The notes below the pieces were generated by a model that worked only from the letters and a program-made list of their open reading frames with translations, did not search any database and was not told the origin of the DNA. A stretch of 64,000 nt of DNA, taken from the NCBI RefSeq assembly GCF_030815865.1, contig NZ_JAUSXI010000001.1:3658001-3722000 (forward strand), read 5' to 3'. Source of the DNA: Arthrobacter globiformis (GTDB lineage: Bacteria > Actinomycetota > Actinomycetes > Actinomycetales > Micrococcaceae). Numbering within the stretch: position 1 is the first letter of the stretch; every line of letters starts with the position of its first letter. Positions 34,795-42,984 of the stretch are shown here, piece after piece. The position numbers and the translations under genes are program-made.

Positions 34795-35898
34795 TCAGAA
34801 CGTGCGGCGCGGCACGGCCCGTTCATACTGCGGCGCCCAGCGCAGGTCGTGGCCGAGTTCAAAGGCGGCCCGCAGCCACCAGTGCGGATCCCGCAGTGCC
34901 GCCCGGGCGATGAAGACGCCGTCGGCCTGTCCGGTGGCCACCACATGTTCGGCCTGCCCGGGGGACGTCAGCAGCCCGACGGCGCCGGTGGCGACTCCTG
35001 TTTCGCGGCGGATCCGGGCTGCAAATTCGGTCTGGTACCCCGGTCCCGGGTGGATCTGCTGGTGCGCCACGGCCCCGCCGCTGGACACGTCGATCAGGTC
35101 CACGCCCCGCTCGGCGGCCTGCGCGGCCAGCCGGACCGAGTCCTCGACTCCGATTCCGCCCTCCGCCCAGTCGGTTGCCGAAATGCGCAGCAGCAGCGGC
35201 ATGGACTCCGGGATGACATTGCGGACAGCGTCGATGACAGCCAGCGTCAGCCGGTTCCGTCCCTCAGCATTGCCGCCCCAGGAGTCAGCGCGGTCGTTGA
35301 TCAACGGGCTTTGGAACTGGTGCAGGAGATAGCCGTGGGCGCCGTGCAGCTCGATGGTGTCGAAGCCGATGTCGACGGCGCGGGTCGCTGCGGCGGCAAA
35401 ATCCGCGATGACGCGCTGGATGTCATCCTCCGTCATGGCCGCGGGCGGCGCGTAGCCGTTGAACGCCTGGGCTCCCGGTCCCACTGTCTCCCAGCCGCCG
35501 TCGGACGCCGGAACCGATCCGCTCCGGCCGGAAAACGGCCAGTACGTGGAGGCTTTGCGTCCGGCATGGGCGAGCTGGGCACCGATCTTGGTCCCGGCGA
35601 CTCCGTGGCGGTGCACGAAGTGGACGATCCGCTCCCAGCCTTCCGCCTGCTCGTCGTTGTACAGCCCCGCGTCGCGCGGGCTGATGCGCCCTTCGGCGTT
35701 GACTGCCGCAGCCTCGGTCAGGATGAGGGCCGCTCCCCCGGAGGCAAACGATCCGAGGTGCATGAGGTGCCAGTCGTTGGGCACTCCGGGGGCCTCGTCA
35801 GGTTCGCAGCTGTACTGGCACATCGGCGAAACCCAGCCGCGGTGCTGCAGTTCCAGGGAGCGCAGCGTCAGGGGCTGGAACAGCGCGGGCACGGCCAC
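34795..35898 (-). CDS. NADH:flavin oxidoreductase, old yellow enzyme family (YqjM-type)
   Basis: 367 residues, single FMN TIM-barrel. Motifs: VSPMCQYSCEPDEAPGVPN (the cysteine and tyrosine of the thermophilic-like OYE class), AQLAHAGRKAS, ELHGAHGYLLHQFQSPLINDRADSWGG, and SSGGAVAHQQIHPGPGYQ. It reduces activated C=C bonds with NADPH. The arginine-finger-like C-terminal region ends PQYERAVPRRTF. It starts as the YbbN-like gene ends (1-base overlap), so the two are co-transcribed. The physiological substrate is unknown. Confidence 0.92.
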   Translation of the reverse strand: MAVPALFQPLTLRSLELQHRGWVSPMCQYSCEPDEAPGVPNDWHLMHLGSFASGGAALILTEAAAVNAEGRISPRDAGLYNDEQAEGWERIVHFVHRHGVAGTKIGAQLAHAGRKASTYWPFSGRSGSVPASDGGWETVGPGAQAFNGYAPPAAMTEDDIQRVIADFAAAATRAVDIGFDTIELHGAHGYLLHQFQSPLINDRADSWGGNAEGRNRLTLAVIDAVRNVIPESMPLLLRISATDWAEGGIGVEDSVRLAAQAAERGVDLIDVSSGGAVAHQQIHPGPGYQTEFAARIRRETGVATGAVGLLTSPGQAEHVVATGQADGVFIARAALRDPHWWLRAAFELGHDLRWAPQYERAVPRRTF

Positions 35899-36887
35899 TA
35901 AAACAGCACCCGTGCCAGAGCCTGGCGGGCCTTGCCCACCCGTTCGTCCGTGGTTCCAACAACTTCGAACAGCTCGAGCAGGCGCACGCGGGCGGACTCG
36001 CGTTCCGGGCCGAAGTTCCTGCCGATGAACGCGACCACGCGGTTCAGGGCATCCTCCACGTGGCCGCCGGCGAGATCAAGGTCAGCAAGGCCCAGCTGGG
36101 CCGTGAGGTTGTCGGGTTCATCCGCGGCGAGCTGGCGCAGTGCCTCGCCCTCGGGTCCGGAAAGGCTCTGCAGGCGTTCCATGAGTTCCACCTGCGCCAG
36201 GCCAGCCTTGGCCTCCGCATCAGCCGGCATCTCGGCGAGCGCCTGCCGGTAGGCAGCGGCCGCAGCGGCATAGTCACCCTCTTCGATGGCGTCGAAGGCT
36301 TTCTGGTGAAGCGGCGGCAGAGCGGCAGGGGCGGGGTCTTCGGATGTACCTGCGCCGCCTCCAACGTTGCCGGTCACCCCGTTGGCGGCGGCAACCGTGA
36401 GAAGTTCGTCCAGCAGTGGGCGGATCTGCTCCTCGTCGGCGCCACCCTGGAAGAGCGGAACCGGCTGGCCTTTGAGCACGGCGACGGCAGTGGGAACGGC
36501 CTGCACTTGGAACGCCTGGGCCAGCTGCGGGAATGCTTCGATGTCTGCAGCGGCGAGGACCAGCCGGCCGCCGTAGCTCTGGATAATCCGGTCAAGGGCA
36601 TCCAGCACGCCGGTGGATTCGGGCGAATAGGCGGCCCAGAGGGCAAATACCACGGGCACCTGGGCGGACAGCTCAATAAGGCTCTGGAAGTTCGCCTCGG
36701 TGACGTCCACCCGGAGGGCGGGTCCGCCGCCGGCCACACCGGCGGCCTGCTGGGAATCACCGGCGGCAGCGTTGCTCGGAGGCGCGGGCGGCGCCGGGCG
36801 CTGCTTGAGGGAGGAGAGATCGACGGCGCCGCGAAGGTTAAGCTGGCTCGCGGCTGAAGGGACAGGGCGGGAAGCTGGCGAACTCAT
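35898..36887 (-). CDS. YbbN/CnoX-like thioredoxin-fold protein with TPR region
   Basis: 329 residues from the ATG at 36887. A Pro/Ala-rich N-terminal 60 residues precede a thioredoxin-like domain (LRVDVTEANFQSLIELSAQV, then LWAAYSPESTGVLDALDRI) in which the CxxC redox motif is replaced by SPES. A tetratricopeptide half follows (HQKAFDAIEEGDYAAAAAAY onward). This matches the co-chaperonin CnoX/YbbN group, which holds unfolded clients; a redox role is unlikely without cysteines. Homologous position to Rv1324. The ATG follows a TAAAGT box by 7 bases. Confidence 0.88.
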   Translation of the reverse strand: MSSPASRPVPSAASQLNLRGAVDLSSLKQRPAPPAPPSNAAAGDSQQAAGVAGGGPALRVDVTEANFQSLIELSAQVPVVFALWAAYSPESTGVLDALDRIIQSYGGRLVLAAADIEAFPQLAQAFQVQAVPTAVAVLKGQPVPLFQGGADEEQIRPLLDELLTVAAANGVTGNVGGGAGTSEDPAPAALPPLHQKAFDAIEEGDYAAAAAAYRQALAEMPADAEAKAGLAQVELMERLQSLSGPEGEALRQLAADEPDNLTAQLGLADLDLAGGHVEDALNRVVAFIGRNFGPERESARVRLLELFEVVGTTDERVGKARQALARVLF

Positions 36888-36894
36888 AGCTCCC

Positions 36895-36900
36895 ACTTTA
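36895..36900 (-). promoter_or_regulatory. -10 box TAAAGT before the YbbN-like gene
   Basis: Minus strand: TAAAGT, seven bases (GGGAGCT), ATG at 36887. GGGAG is too close to act as a normal SD, so leaderless initiation is favoured. Confidence 0.5.
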
Positions 36901-36910
36901 GCCACAAGAA

Positions 36911-36934
36911 CGGCCGCGGTAAGCACCGCGGCCG
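36911..36934 (-). terminator. GC-rich hairpin after the secreted-protein gene
   Basis: A perfect 10-base stem CGGCCGCGGT/ACCGCGGCCG with loop AAGC lies 35 bases after the stop of the 36969-38741 gene and just ahead of the next promoter. On the minus strand it is followed by TTCTTG, a weak U-run. Confidence 0.6.
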
Positions 36935-36968
36935 CTCCAGTGACGGCAGGTTTACGGAGAGCCGTTCC

Positions 36969-38741
36969 CTACTTGAAGCTGGCGCCAACCAGTCCGCGCG
37001 TGGCAGCGACGAGCTTCATCGGATCCTTCGAGGCGGCCGGCGGCACGTACACGGCCACGGATTCGGCGAACTTCAGCACCATGCCGGTGGTGGTCTCCTT
37101 GCCGCCGGCGAGGACGGCCGCATCGTTGCCGATGGACAGCTTGTCGCCTTCCGCCTTGGGGGTGCCGTCGAAGTTGAAGGTCAGGCGGCCAAGGACCAGG
37201 GCCCCGCCGTCCTCCGTCCGGAACACGACAGTGCTCTCCGGAACAACCTTGTGCGTGAACGCGAACTTGCCGTCGACGCCGTCCTTCACGATGTCAGCCT
37301 GGTAGGACAGCGTGTCCGCGATGTACGGGGAGGATTCCCCTTCGACCAGCTTGCTCTTGAACGTGGAGTTGGACGTGGTCAGCCGGTCGGCCAGGCCGGC
37401 GAGCGCTTCCTGCCCGCTGTAGAGCAGGCCGGACTTGTCGCCCGCGGCAAGCGACTCGGTGCCGCCGCGCACGATCGCGGGGAAGGTGGTGCCGGGCTGC
37501 AGCGGAGACGTGCCCACGAGCTTGTAGTTTTCCCGCGGGGAGTTCTGCACGAGCGTCAGCAACTGCGGCACTACGTTGCCTTCACCCTGCGTGACGGCCA
37601 TGACGGAGCGCGGCCATTCGCGCTTGTCCGTGACCACCGTCGTCAGGAGCTTGGTGGAACGCACGGGCATGCGCGCGTCATAGGAGGCCACACGCGACCT
37701 GATCTTGTAGTTCTGGGTGCGGACCTCGAGTTCCGTTCCGGCAACGCGGGCGGCAAGCTTCTTGGCGTCCTTGGCGGCGTCGCCGGCGTCGGTGGCGCTG
37801 GCCACCTGCTCCAGGATGCGGCGGAACTGGGCGTCCAGGACCACCGGTGTTCCGCTCGCTGCAGCGGATGCTGACGCGCCCGTCGTGGGTGCTGCGGATT
37901 CGCTTGTAGTAGAGGCCGGGGCCGACGAGTTGCTGGCCTGCGCGGCAGCTGCTCCGCCGGCGAGGACAACGGCGGTGGTGGCCGCGACCACCACGCTGAG
38001 CCGCGCGGAAGAGGACCGTTCACCGGCCTTGGCCGCCGCCTTGGCGCGGGCACGCCGGGCAAACAGGCTGCCCTGCTTGTCGCTGGCCTTGCCAGCGGAT
38101 CCGTTGTCGGGGGACCCGCCGTCGCGGGGCGCCCCGCCCCTGGGCTTGAGGACCAGCAGTGCCCCGCCGGCAAGAATCAGGAGTACGCCAAGGACCATGA
38201 GCGGCACGGCCCACGGCATGGAGGTGTCATTGGGGAACGTCATGGAAATGGACGACGGCGCGGGCTTCTTTCCGTCTGCTGCGAGCAGCAGGGACCAATC
38301 GCCGTCGGCCGGGGCGGACCACGTGTAGTCCATCTCGCCGCTGGCGTTCTCGGTACTGACCCAGAGGTCGGAGCCGGCGGGCGTCGGCGCGCTGGCTTCG
38401 CCGTCGGTGTGCTTTACCTGCAGCGTCTTTTTGTCGTCGGAGAGTCCGGTGACGGTGTTGTGGGCGGTCTTGCCCACCCAGGCGTCGACGTCATCCGGGC
38501 GTCCGGCCGCGAGCAGGAAGCTGCCCTCACCCTTGACCTTGATGGTGACCGTTCCGCCCTCGAGGGTGCGGAGCTTCTGGTCGATAACGGTCAGGGGCGC
38601 GGCTTCGCCGGCGGAAGCCGTTGCCGTGACCGTCTCGGCGGGGGCCCAGAAGGTCTTCTGCCCGATGCCGGCCAGCAGTGTCAGGAGGCCGAGCAGCACA
38701 AGTGCAACTGCAGTCTTGAAACGCAAAGGAATACCTATCAT
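36969..38741 (-). CDS. Membrane-anchored protein with large extracytoplasmic domains, unknown function
   Basis: 590 residues from the ATG at 38741 (GGAGGT about 12 bases ahead). A short basic N-terminus and hydrophobic helix at residues 7-25 lead to an outside beta-rich domain (about 45-170). Then come a second helix (MPWAVPLMVLGVLLILAGGA), a basic cytosolic loop (FARRARAKAAAKAGERSS), a third helix (SVVVAATTAVVLAGGAAAA) and a Ser/Ala/Thr-rich linker to a C-terminal domain of some 280 residues. I do not recognise a family with known role. Proposed topology and envelope location are inference. It is a single gene with an unusual repeat-containing promoter region. Confidence 0.75.
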   Translation of the reverse strand: MIGIPLRFKTAVALVLLGLLTLLAGIGQKTFWAPAETVTATASAGEAAPLTVIDQKLRTLEGGTVTIKVKGEGSFLLAAGRPDDVDAWVGKTAHNTVTGLSDDKKTLQVKHTDGEASAPTPAGSDLWVSTENASGEMDYTWSAPADGDWSLLLAADGKKPAPSSISMTFPNDTSMPWAVPLMVLGVLLILAGGALLVLKPRGGAPRDGGSPDNGSAGKASDKQGSLFARRARAKAAAKAGERSSSARLSVVVAATTAVVLAGGAAAAQASNSSAPASTTSESAAPTTGASASAAASGTPVVLDAQFRRILEQVASATDAGDAAKDAKKLAARVAGTELEVRTQNYKIRSRVASYDARMPVRSTKLLTTVVTDKREWPRSVMAVTQGEGNVVPQLLTLVQNSPRENYKLVGTSPLQPGTTFPAIVRGGTESLAAGDKSGLLYSGQEALAGLADRLTTSNSTFKSKLVEGESSPYIADTLSYQADIVKDGVDGKFAFTHKVVPESTVVFRTEDGGALVLGRLTFNFDGTPKAEGDKLSIGNDAAVLAGGKETTTGMVLKFAESVAVYVPPAASKDPMKLVAATRGLVGASFK

Positions 38742-38757
38742 CAGCGGGGGTTTACCT

Positions 38758-38785
38758 CCAATAGTAACCGTTTTGTTACCAATAG
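38758..38785. promoter_or_regulatory. Composite repeat upstream of the membrane-anchored protein
   Basis: CCAATAG occurs twice with a 21-base period (38758-38764 and 38779-38785), and GTAAC/GTTAC (38764-38768 and 38775-38779) form an inverted pair between them. Two helical turns between the direct copies suits a dimeric regulator; identity unknown. Confidence 0.45.
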
Positions 38786-38862
38786 GCCGGATCGGGGGCA
38801 ACAGGGCCCCGGTTGCCGGCCCAGCGAAACGCCGCCCGCCCGGCTATTCACAAGGCTGCTGA

Positions 38863-38882
38863 TAGTGTTTGCGATGATCATC
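38863..38882 (+). promoter_or_regulatory. Promoter candidate and GATGATCATC palindrome before the AI-2E-family gene
   Basis: TAGTGT (38863-38868) fits a -10 box, and the perfect 10-base palindrome GATGATCATC (38873-38882) covers the expected start site, about 55 bases before the GTG. Confidence 0.35.
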
Positions 38883-38933
38883 ACATCCGGCCCGCAGCCG
38901 CGGCGCCACGCACGGTAAAGGCATCAAAAAGCA

Positions 38934-40301
38934 GTGACTGAACACACGGATCCGTCCATGCGCGGCGCCGAAGATCTGCCCGACGCCGACTCCCCCCAGA
39001 GCCTGCCGGCACCACAGGACACTGCGGCACGCCGTGCGGCAGAACGCAGCGCAGCGCCACAGCCCACGCCGCCGCAGAAACCGGTCAGGACGAAGGGCCG
39101 TCCCGCAGCCCTGGGCGCCGTGTTGAGGCGCCTGCGCCAGCCGATCCCCGGCGCCCAGCCGCGGCTCCGGTTTGAATTCCCGCCGGAGCATCCCGACAAC
39201 CTTGAGACAGAAGATGCGGGCGAACCCGGGGACACCGAGCGTTTCGGTTCCCCCGGGCCCCGCATCTCGGCCCAGCACCCGCTGTACCTGGGGTTCATGG
39301 GCACCGTGGGCGTGGGCCTGGCCCTCCTGGTTTACTGGATCGGCTCCCACACCACCCAGCTCCTGCTCTGGATCGTGGCTGCCCTGTTCATCGCCCTCGG
39401 CCTGGATCCGGTGGTGCGCTGGCTGGAGGGCCGGAAGATTCCCCGGCCCGCCGGCATCCTCGTGTCGGTGTCCGTGCTGATGCTCGCTGTCGTCGGCTTC
39501 TTTGCCACCCTCATCCCCACGATCGTGGAGCAGGTAACCGAGCTCGTGCAGCAGGCCCCGGTGTGGGTGCGCGACTTCATCAACTCGGATTTCTTCCGGA
39601 CGGTGGACAACCAGTTCGGCGTGCGCGACCGCATCACGGAGGAGCTGGACAAGTTTGTCAAGAACCCGGAGGCCATAAGCGGCATCTTCGGCGGCGTCGT
39701 CGGCTTCGGTTCAACGGTGGCCAACGGCCTCTTCGGTACCCTGATCGTGCTGGTGCTCAGCCTTTACTTCCTCGCCGCCCTGCCCGCGATGAAAAAGTGG
39801 GGCTACCGGCTGGCACCGCGGTCCCGGCGGGGACGCGTCGAGGCGCTGTCCGAGGAAATCAGCCGCTCGGTGGGCAACTACGTCATCGGCCAGGCTGTCG
39901 TCGCCCTCCTGAACGCCACCTTCGCCTTCATCGTCATGTCCATCATCGGCGTGCCGTTCGCCGTGCTGCTGACGTTCGTCGTGGCGCTCCTGGCCTTCAT
40001 CCCCCTGGTGGGCGGGATGATCGCCGGCGTGGTTGTCATCCTCATCACGCTCACATTGGGCTGGCAGTCCGCCGTGGCCTACGCCATCTGCTACTTCGCC
40101 TACCTGCAGTTCGAGGCATACTTCATCTCGCCGCGCATCATGCAGAAAGCCGTGGCGGTGCCCGGCGCCGTCGCTGTCATCTCGGTGATCGCTGGAGGCA
40201 GCCTGCTCGGCGTCCTGGGGGCACTCATTGCCATCCCGACGGCGGCCGCCACCCTGCTGCTCATCAAGGAGATTTACATCGTGCGCCAGGACAAGCACTA
40301 G
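38934..40301 (+). CDS. AI-2E transporter family (PerM/TqsA-like) membrane protein
   Basis: 455 residues. A hydrophilic N-terminus of about 115 residues (Pro/Arg/Glu-rich) precedes seven or eight helices. The family pattern is clear: LLWIVAALFIALGLDPVVRWLEGRKIPR, the soluble segment WVRDFINSDFFRTVDNQFG, and the C-terminal helices LAFIPLVGGMIAGVVVILIT and FEAYFISPRIMQKAV. Members export autoinducer-2 or act as sodium/proton antiporters; the substrate here is open. GTG start; an ATG at 38958 is an alternative. Confidence 0.88.
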   Translation: MTEHTDPSMRGAEDLPDADSPQSLPAPQDTAARRAAERSAAPQPTPPQKPVRTKGRPAALGAVLRRLRQPIPGAQPRLRFEFPPEHPDNLETEDAGEPGDTERFGSPGPRISAQHPLYLGFMGTVGVGLALLVYWIGSHTTQLLLWIVAALFIALGLDPVVRWLEGRKIPRPAGILVSVSVLMLAVVGFFATLIPTIVEQVTELVQQAPVWVRDFINSDFFRTVDNQFGVRDRITEELDKFVKNPEAISGIFGGVVGFGSTVANGLFGTLIVLVLSLYFLAALPAMKKWGYRLAPRSRRGRVEALSEEISRSVGNYVIGQAVVALLNATFAFIVMSIIGVPFAVLLTFVVALLAFIPLVGGMIAGVVVILITLTLGWQSAVAYAICYFAYLQFEAYFISPRIMQKAVAVPGAVAVISVIAGGSLLGVLGALIAIPTAAATLLLIKEIYIVRQDKH

Positions 40302-40314
40302 GCGCAGGCAATCA

Positions 40315-41115
40315 CTAAACGGCGGCGGTGGCCACCGGACCTTCCCATTCCTGCGGCAGGCCCTCGGCTCCCCCGCCGTCGCGAGTAACGTCGTCCACGA
40401 TCTCATTCAGTACCCGGGCGGCCTGCTTCTCCCCCACCCAGAGGTGCTTGGCGCCGTCGACCCCCACCACCCTGGCCTGGGGCACAAGCCCAAACCGGGC
40501 CTCTGCGGCGGCGGGCCGGAGGTAATCGTCGTGCTCGGGCACCAGGACGGTCAGCGGCTTGCCGGCGGCCGCCCAGAGCAGCAGGTGCTCGTCGGTGGCG
40601 CGGTGCAGCGGCGGGGACAGCAGCACTGCGCCCTCCACCTGGGAGGCCACCGGTTCCACGGCGCCGTACATGAGGGCGAGTTCCGTCCCGAAGGACCAGC
40701 CCACGAGCCAGCGGTTGGGCAGACCCCGTTCGACGGCGAAGCGCACCGCCGCCTCCACGTCGTACCGCTCGCCGATGCCCTGTTCAAACGTTCCATCGCT
40801 GGTTCCGCGCGGCGAGGACGTACCCCGGGTGTTGAAGCGCAGTACGGCCACCCCGGCCAGCGCCGGCAGCCGATAGGAGGCCTTGCGGTACACGTGCGAA
40901 TCCATGAAGCCGCCGTGCGTGGGCAGCGGGTGGAGCGTGATCAGCGTGGCCGTGACCGGACCCGATTCCGGCAGGGCGAGTTCGCCCACCAGCGTGTGGC
41001 CGTCCTCGGTACGGATTTCGATGTTTTCGCGCCGGGCGGGAAGCACCGTGGAGGCGCGGATCGCCGTGGCTGCTGATGGCTGGCTGAAAACGTACGACGC
41101 CGGGTCAAAAGTCAT
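40315..41115 (-). CDS. Alpha/beta hydrolase
   Basis: 266 residues from the ATG at 41115. The sequence has LITLHPLPTHGGFMDSHVYR, the nucleophile elbow VGWSFGTELALMYG, acid residue in LTVLVPEHDDYLRP, and catalytic histidine in VVGVDGAKHLWVGE. It is of the dienelactone-hydrolase/YfhR-like peptidase style; substrate unknown. The chosen ATG lies 7 bases after a TAAGCT box. Tail to tail with the AI-2E-family gene. Confidence 0.85.
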   Translation of the reverse strand: MTFDPASYVFSQPSAATAIRASTVLPARRENIEIRTEDGHTLVGELALPESGPVTATLITLHPLPTHGGFMDSHVYRKASYRLPALAGVAVLRFNTRGTSSPRGTSDGTFEQGIGERYDVEAAVRFAVERGLPNRWLVGWSFGTELALMYGAVEPVASQVEGAVLLSPPLHRATDEHLLLWAAAGKPLTVLVPEHDDYLRPAAAEARFGLVPQARVVGVDGAKHLWVGEKQAARVLNEIVDDVTRDGGGAEGLPQEWEGPVATAAV

Positions 41116-41122
41116 GCGCACC

Positions 41123-41128
41123 AGCTTA
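41123..41128 (-). promoter_or_regulatory. -10 box TAAGCT before the alpha/beta hydrolase
   Basis: Minus strand: TAAGCT, seven bases (GGTGCGC), ATG at 41115. No SD. The frame is open 13 codons further upstream, but the box supports the shorter protein. Confidence 0.55.
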
Positions 41129-41169
41129 TCTTCCGGCCGGGTTGCTCCCGACACGGGTCACCCCGCGCG

Positions 41170-41526
41170 TTACCTGTACCGGAAGTTACGGGAGGTCCAG
41201 CAGTTGGTGTGCCAGTGGCGCCGCTCGGCCAGTCCCGCGCCAGCTCCGAACAGGTGGTCATCCGCCCAGACCACAAGGTGGGCAATCCCGGGCAGCACCG
41301 CCGTGGAGCAGCCCGGGCAGATGTATGTCTTTTCGGCGTTGCGCGCCGTCATGGTGCGCACCATCCAGTCGCCGTCCGGCGCGCTTTCCCGGCGGGCGAT
41401 TCCCGCGCGTGCCCGCTCCAGGTCAAGTTCCGGGGCGGGACCTGCGCCGTGCTTTCCTCCGCCCGGGGCGTTTCCGGCCGGACCGCGCGCGGCTTTGGGG
41501 CGGCGGGGACGGTTGGAGCGGGGCAT
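41170..41526 (-). CDS. Small Cys/His-rich protein, possible zinc binding
   Basis: 118 residues from the ATG at 41526. An arginine/proline/glycine-rich first half is followed by YICPGCSTAVLPGIAHLVVW and RRHWHTNCW, that is CxxC then H...HxxC, which looks like a single metal-binding knuckle (HNH-like spacing, but no full HNH motif). Similar short proteins are widespread in Actinobacteria without known function. A CAGAAT box 6 bases before the ATG could be a -10. Confidence 0.75.
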   Translation of the reverse strand: MPRSNRPRRPKAARGPAGNAPGGGKHGAGPAPELDLERARAGIARRESAPDGDWMVRTMTARNAEKTYICPGCSTAVLPGIAHLVVWADDHLFGAGAGLAERRHWHTNCWTSRNFRYR

Positions 41527-41618
41527 GCCTCCATTCTGCCTTAGCGGATGCCCCTGCCCGGCCCTGCATGACACCGCGCTACTGCACTCCAGGGTTCCGT
41601 CTCCGCCTGGCGGCCACT

Positions 41619-41656
41619 GCAGAGAAGGGGCTGCAGGGAAGGCACCGCAGAGAAGG
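41619..41656 (+). promoter_or_regulatory. Three 10-bp direct repeats with a 14-bp period before nucS
   Basis: GCAGAGAAGG (41619-41628), GCAGGGAAGG (41633-41642) and GCAGAGAAGG (41647-41656) are spaced exactly 14 bases apart. The last copy abuts the TATGGT -10 box. This looks like a multi-site regulator binding region. Confidence 0.6.
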
Positions 41657-41662
41657 TATGGT
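41657..41662 (+). promoter_or_regulatory. -10 box TATGGT of nucS
   Basis: TATGGT, seven bases (GTAGGGC), GTG start at 41670: a leaderless arrangement. No -35 box; the repeats above occupy its place. Confidence 0.6.
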
Positions 41663-41669
41663 GTAGGGC

Positions 41670-42365
41670 GTGCGTCTCGTCATAGCCCGTTGCTCCGTTG
41701 ATTATGTTGGCCGGCTCAAAGCCCATCTCCCCCTCGCCACCCGGCTCCTGCTCGTGAAGGCTGACGGTTCGGTCCTGGTGCACTCCGACGGCGGCTCCTA
41801 CAAGCCGCTTAACTGGATGAGCCCGCCCGCCGTTCTCCGCGTCACCTCCCCGAAGGACGCCGACGTCGAAGTTGGCGTCGTCGAGCAGTGGACCGTCCAG
41901 TCCGCCAAGACGGACGACAGGCTCATCATCAACATCCATGAACAGCTCCACGACAGCTCCCACGAACTGGGACAGGACCCCGGCCTGATAAAGGACGGCG
42001 TCGAGGCCGATCTGCAGCGGCTCCTCGCCGACCAGATCGAAACCCTCGGGGAGGGGTTTTCCCTGATCCGGCGGGAGTACTTCACCGCCATCGGGCCAGT
42101 GGACATCCTCGCCCGGGATGCCGGCGGCGCCACGGTGGCCATTGAACTGAAGCGCCGCGGGGACATCGATGGCGTGGAGCAGTTGACGCGGTACCTTGAA
42201 CTGCTCAACCGGGATCCTCTGCTAGCACCGGTGCGCGGCATCTTCGCCGCCCAGCAAATCAAGCCGCAGGCCAGGGTGCTCGCCACGGACCGCGGCATTG
42301 ACTGCGTGACCCTGGATTACGACGCGATGCGGGGCGTTGACGACGTCGAGTCCCGGCTTTTCTGA
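41670..42365 (+). CDS. nucS: Mismatch-specific endonuclease NucS/EndoMS
   Basis: 231 residues, GTG start. NucS cuts both strands at mismatches and stands in for MutS/MutL repair in most Actinobacteria (established). The N-terminal DNA-binding domain starts [20 protein letters not shown]. The C-terminal RecB-like nuclease has E in [10 protein letters not shown], the GPVDILARD aspartate and VAIELKRRG (ExK). The final VDDVESRLF resembles the sliding-clamp contact described for the family. Position corresponds to Rv1321. Confidence 0.95.
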   Translation: MRLVIARCSVDYVGRLKAHLPLATRLLLVKADGSVLVHSDGGSYKPLNWMSPPAVLRVTSPKDADVEVGVVEQWTVQSAKTDDRLIINIHEQLHDSSHELGQDPGLIKDGVEADLQRLLADQIETLGEGFSLIRREYFTAIGPVDILARDAGGATVAIELKRRGDIDGVEQLTRYLELLNRDPLLAPVRGIFAAQQIKPQARVLATDRGIDCVTLDYDAMRGVDDVESRLF

Positions 42366-42648
42366 CCGCGCGGGTCCGTAGCCAAACGGTGATCAGGCGT
42401 TTACTCCGGATTTGCCCAAAATTTGCCGCAATTCGCGTTTTGACCGTTGACCAGACGGTTTGCCCATGAAATTCTTATAGCAGTCTTTGTGTAGGTGTTT
42501 TTCATGCTCGCAAGACATGTTGCGAGCGCGAAGCTCCTGCAACGCAATTCCGGTCAACGGGGATGCAGGCCAGGATTCTTCTCGCGGAGTAACCAAGACC
42601 AGTACGAGGTGTGCTGGCCTTAAGAAGTTCCATACTGAGGAGAAATAA
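42366..42648 (+). promoter_or_regulatory. cspA promoter and long 5' leader
   Basis: 283 bases without a gene. TTGACC occurs twice 7 bases apart (42440-42445 and 42447-42452), possible -35 boxes, with TTATAG near 42475. The leader contains a stem GTTGC...GCAAC (42519-42523 with 42539-42543). A strong AGGAG lies just before the ATG. Cold-shock leaders of this length commonly fold to sense temperature; that role here is inference. Confidence 0.5.
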
Positions 42649-42852
42649 ATGGCACAGGGAACCGTGAAGTGGTTCAACGCTGAAAAGGGCTTCGGCTTCA
42701 TCACCCCGGATGACTCCGATGGCGATGTCTTCGTTCACTACTCCGAGATCCAGACCGGTGGCTTCAAGACCCTCGACGAGAACCAGCGCGTTCAGTTCGA
42801 AATCGGCCAGGGCGCCAAGGGCCCCCAGGCCACGGGCGTAACCGTCGTCTAA
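42649..42852 (+). CDS. cspA: Cold-shock protein
   Basis: 67 residues, a single cold-shock domain. RNP1 is KGFGFI (13-18) and RNP2 is DVFVHY (26-31); the start [14 protein letters not shown] is typical of actinobacterial CspA. It binds single-stranded RNA/DNA and melts RNA structure. Codon use and AGGAGAAATAA ahead of the ATG suggest high expression. Followed by a strong terminator. Confidence 0.96.
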   Translation: MAQGTVKWFNAEKGFGFITPDDSDGDVFVHYSEIQTGGFKTLDENQRVQFEIGQGAKGPQATGVTVV

Positions 42853-42866
42853 TTTGTCTCAAAATA

Positions 42867-42903
42867 AATGATCCTCGGCATTCGTGCCGGGGATCATTTT
42901 TTG
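42867..42903. terminator. Bidirectional Rho-independent terminator
   Basis: A 14-base stem (42867-42880 with 42885-42898, one wobble pair), TTCG tetraloop, then TTTTTT on the plus strand for cspA. The minus strand reads ATTTATTTT after the stem, so it can also end the ATP synthase operon transcript after DUF2550. Confidence 0.9.
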
Positions 42904-42984
42904 TGTCACTAATATTTTCAGATCTTGAAACATTGCCAGAGTCGTACTAGCGCGCCCTGCCGGGTCAAGCCAATGCCGGGAGCC

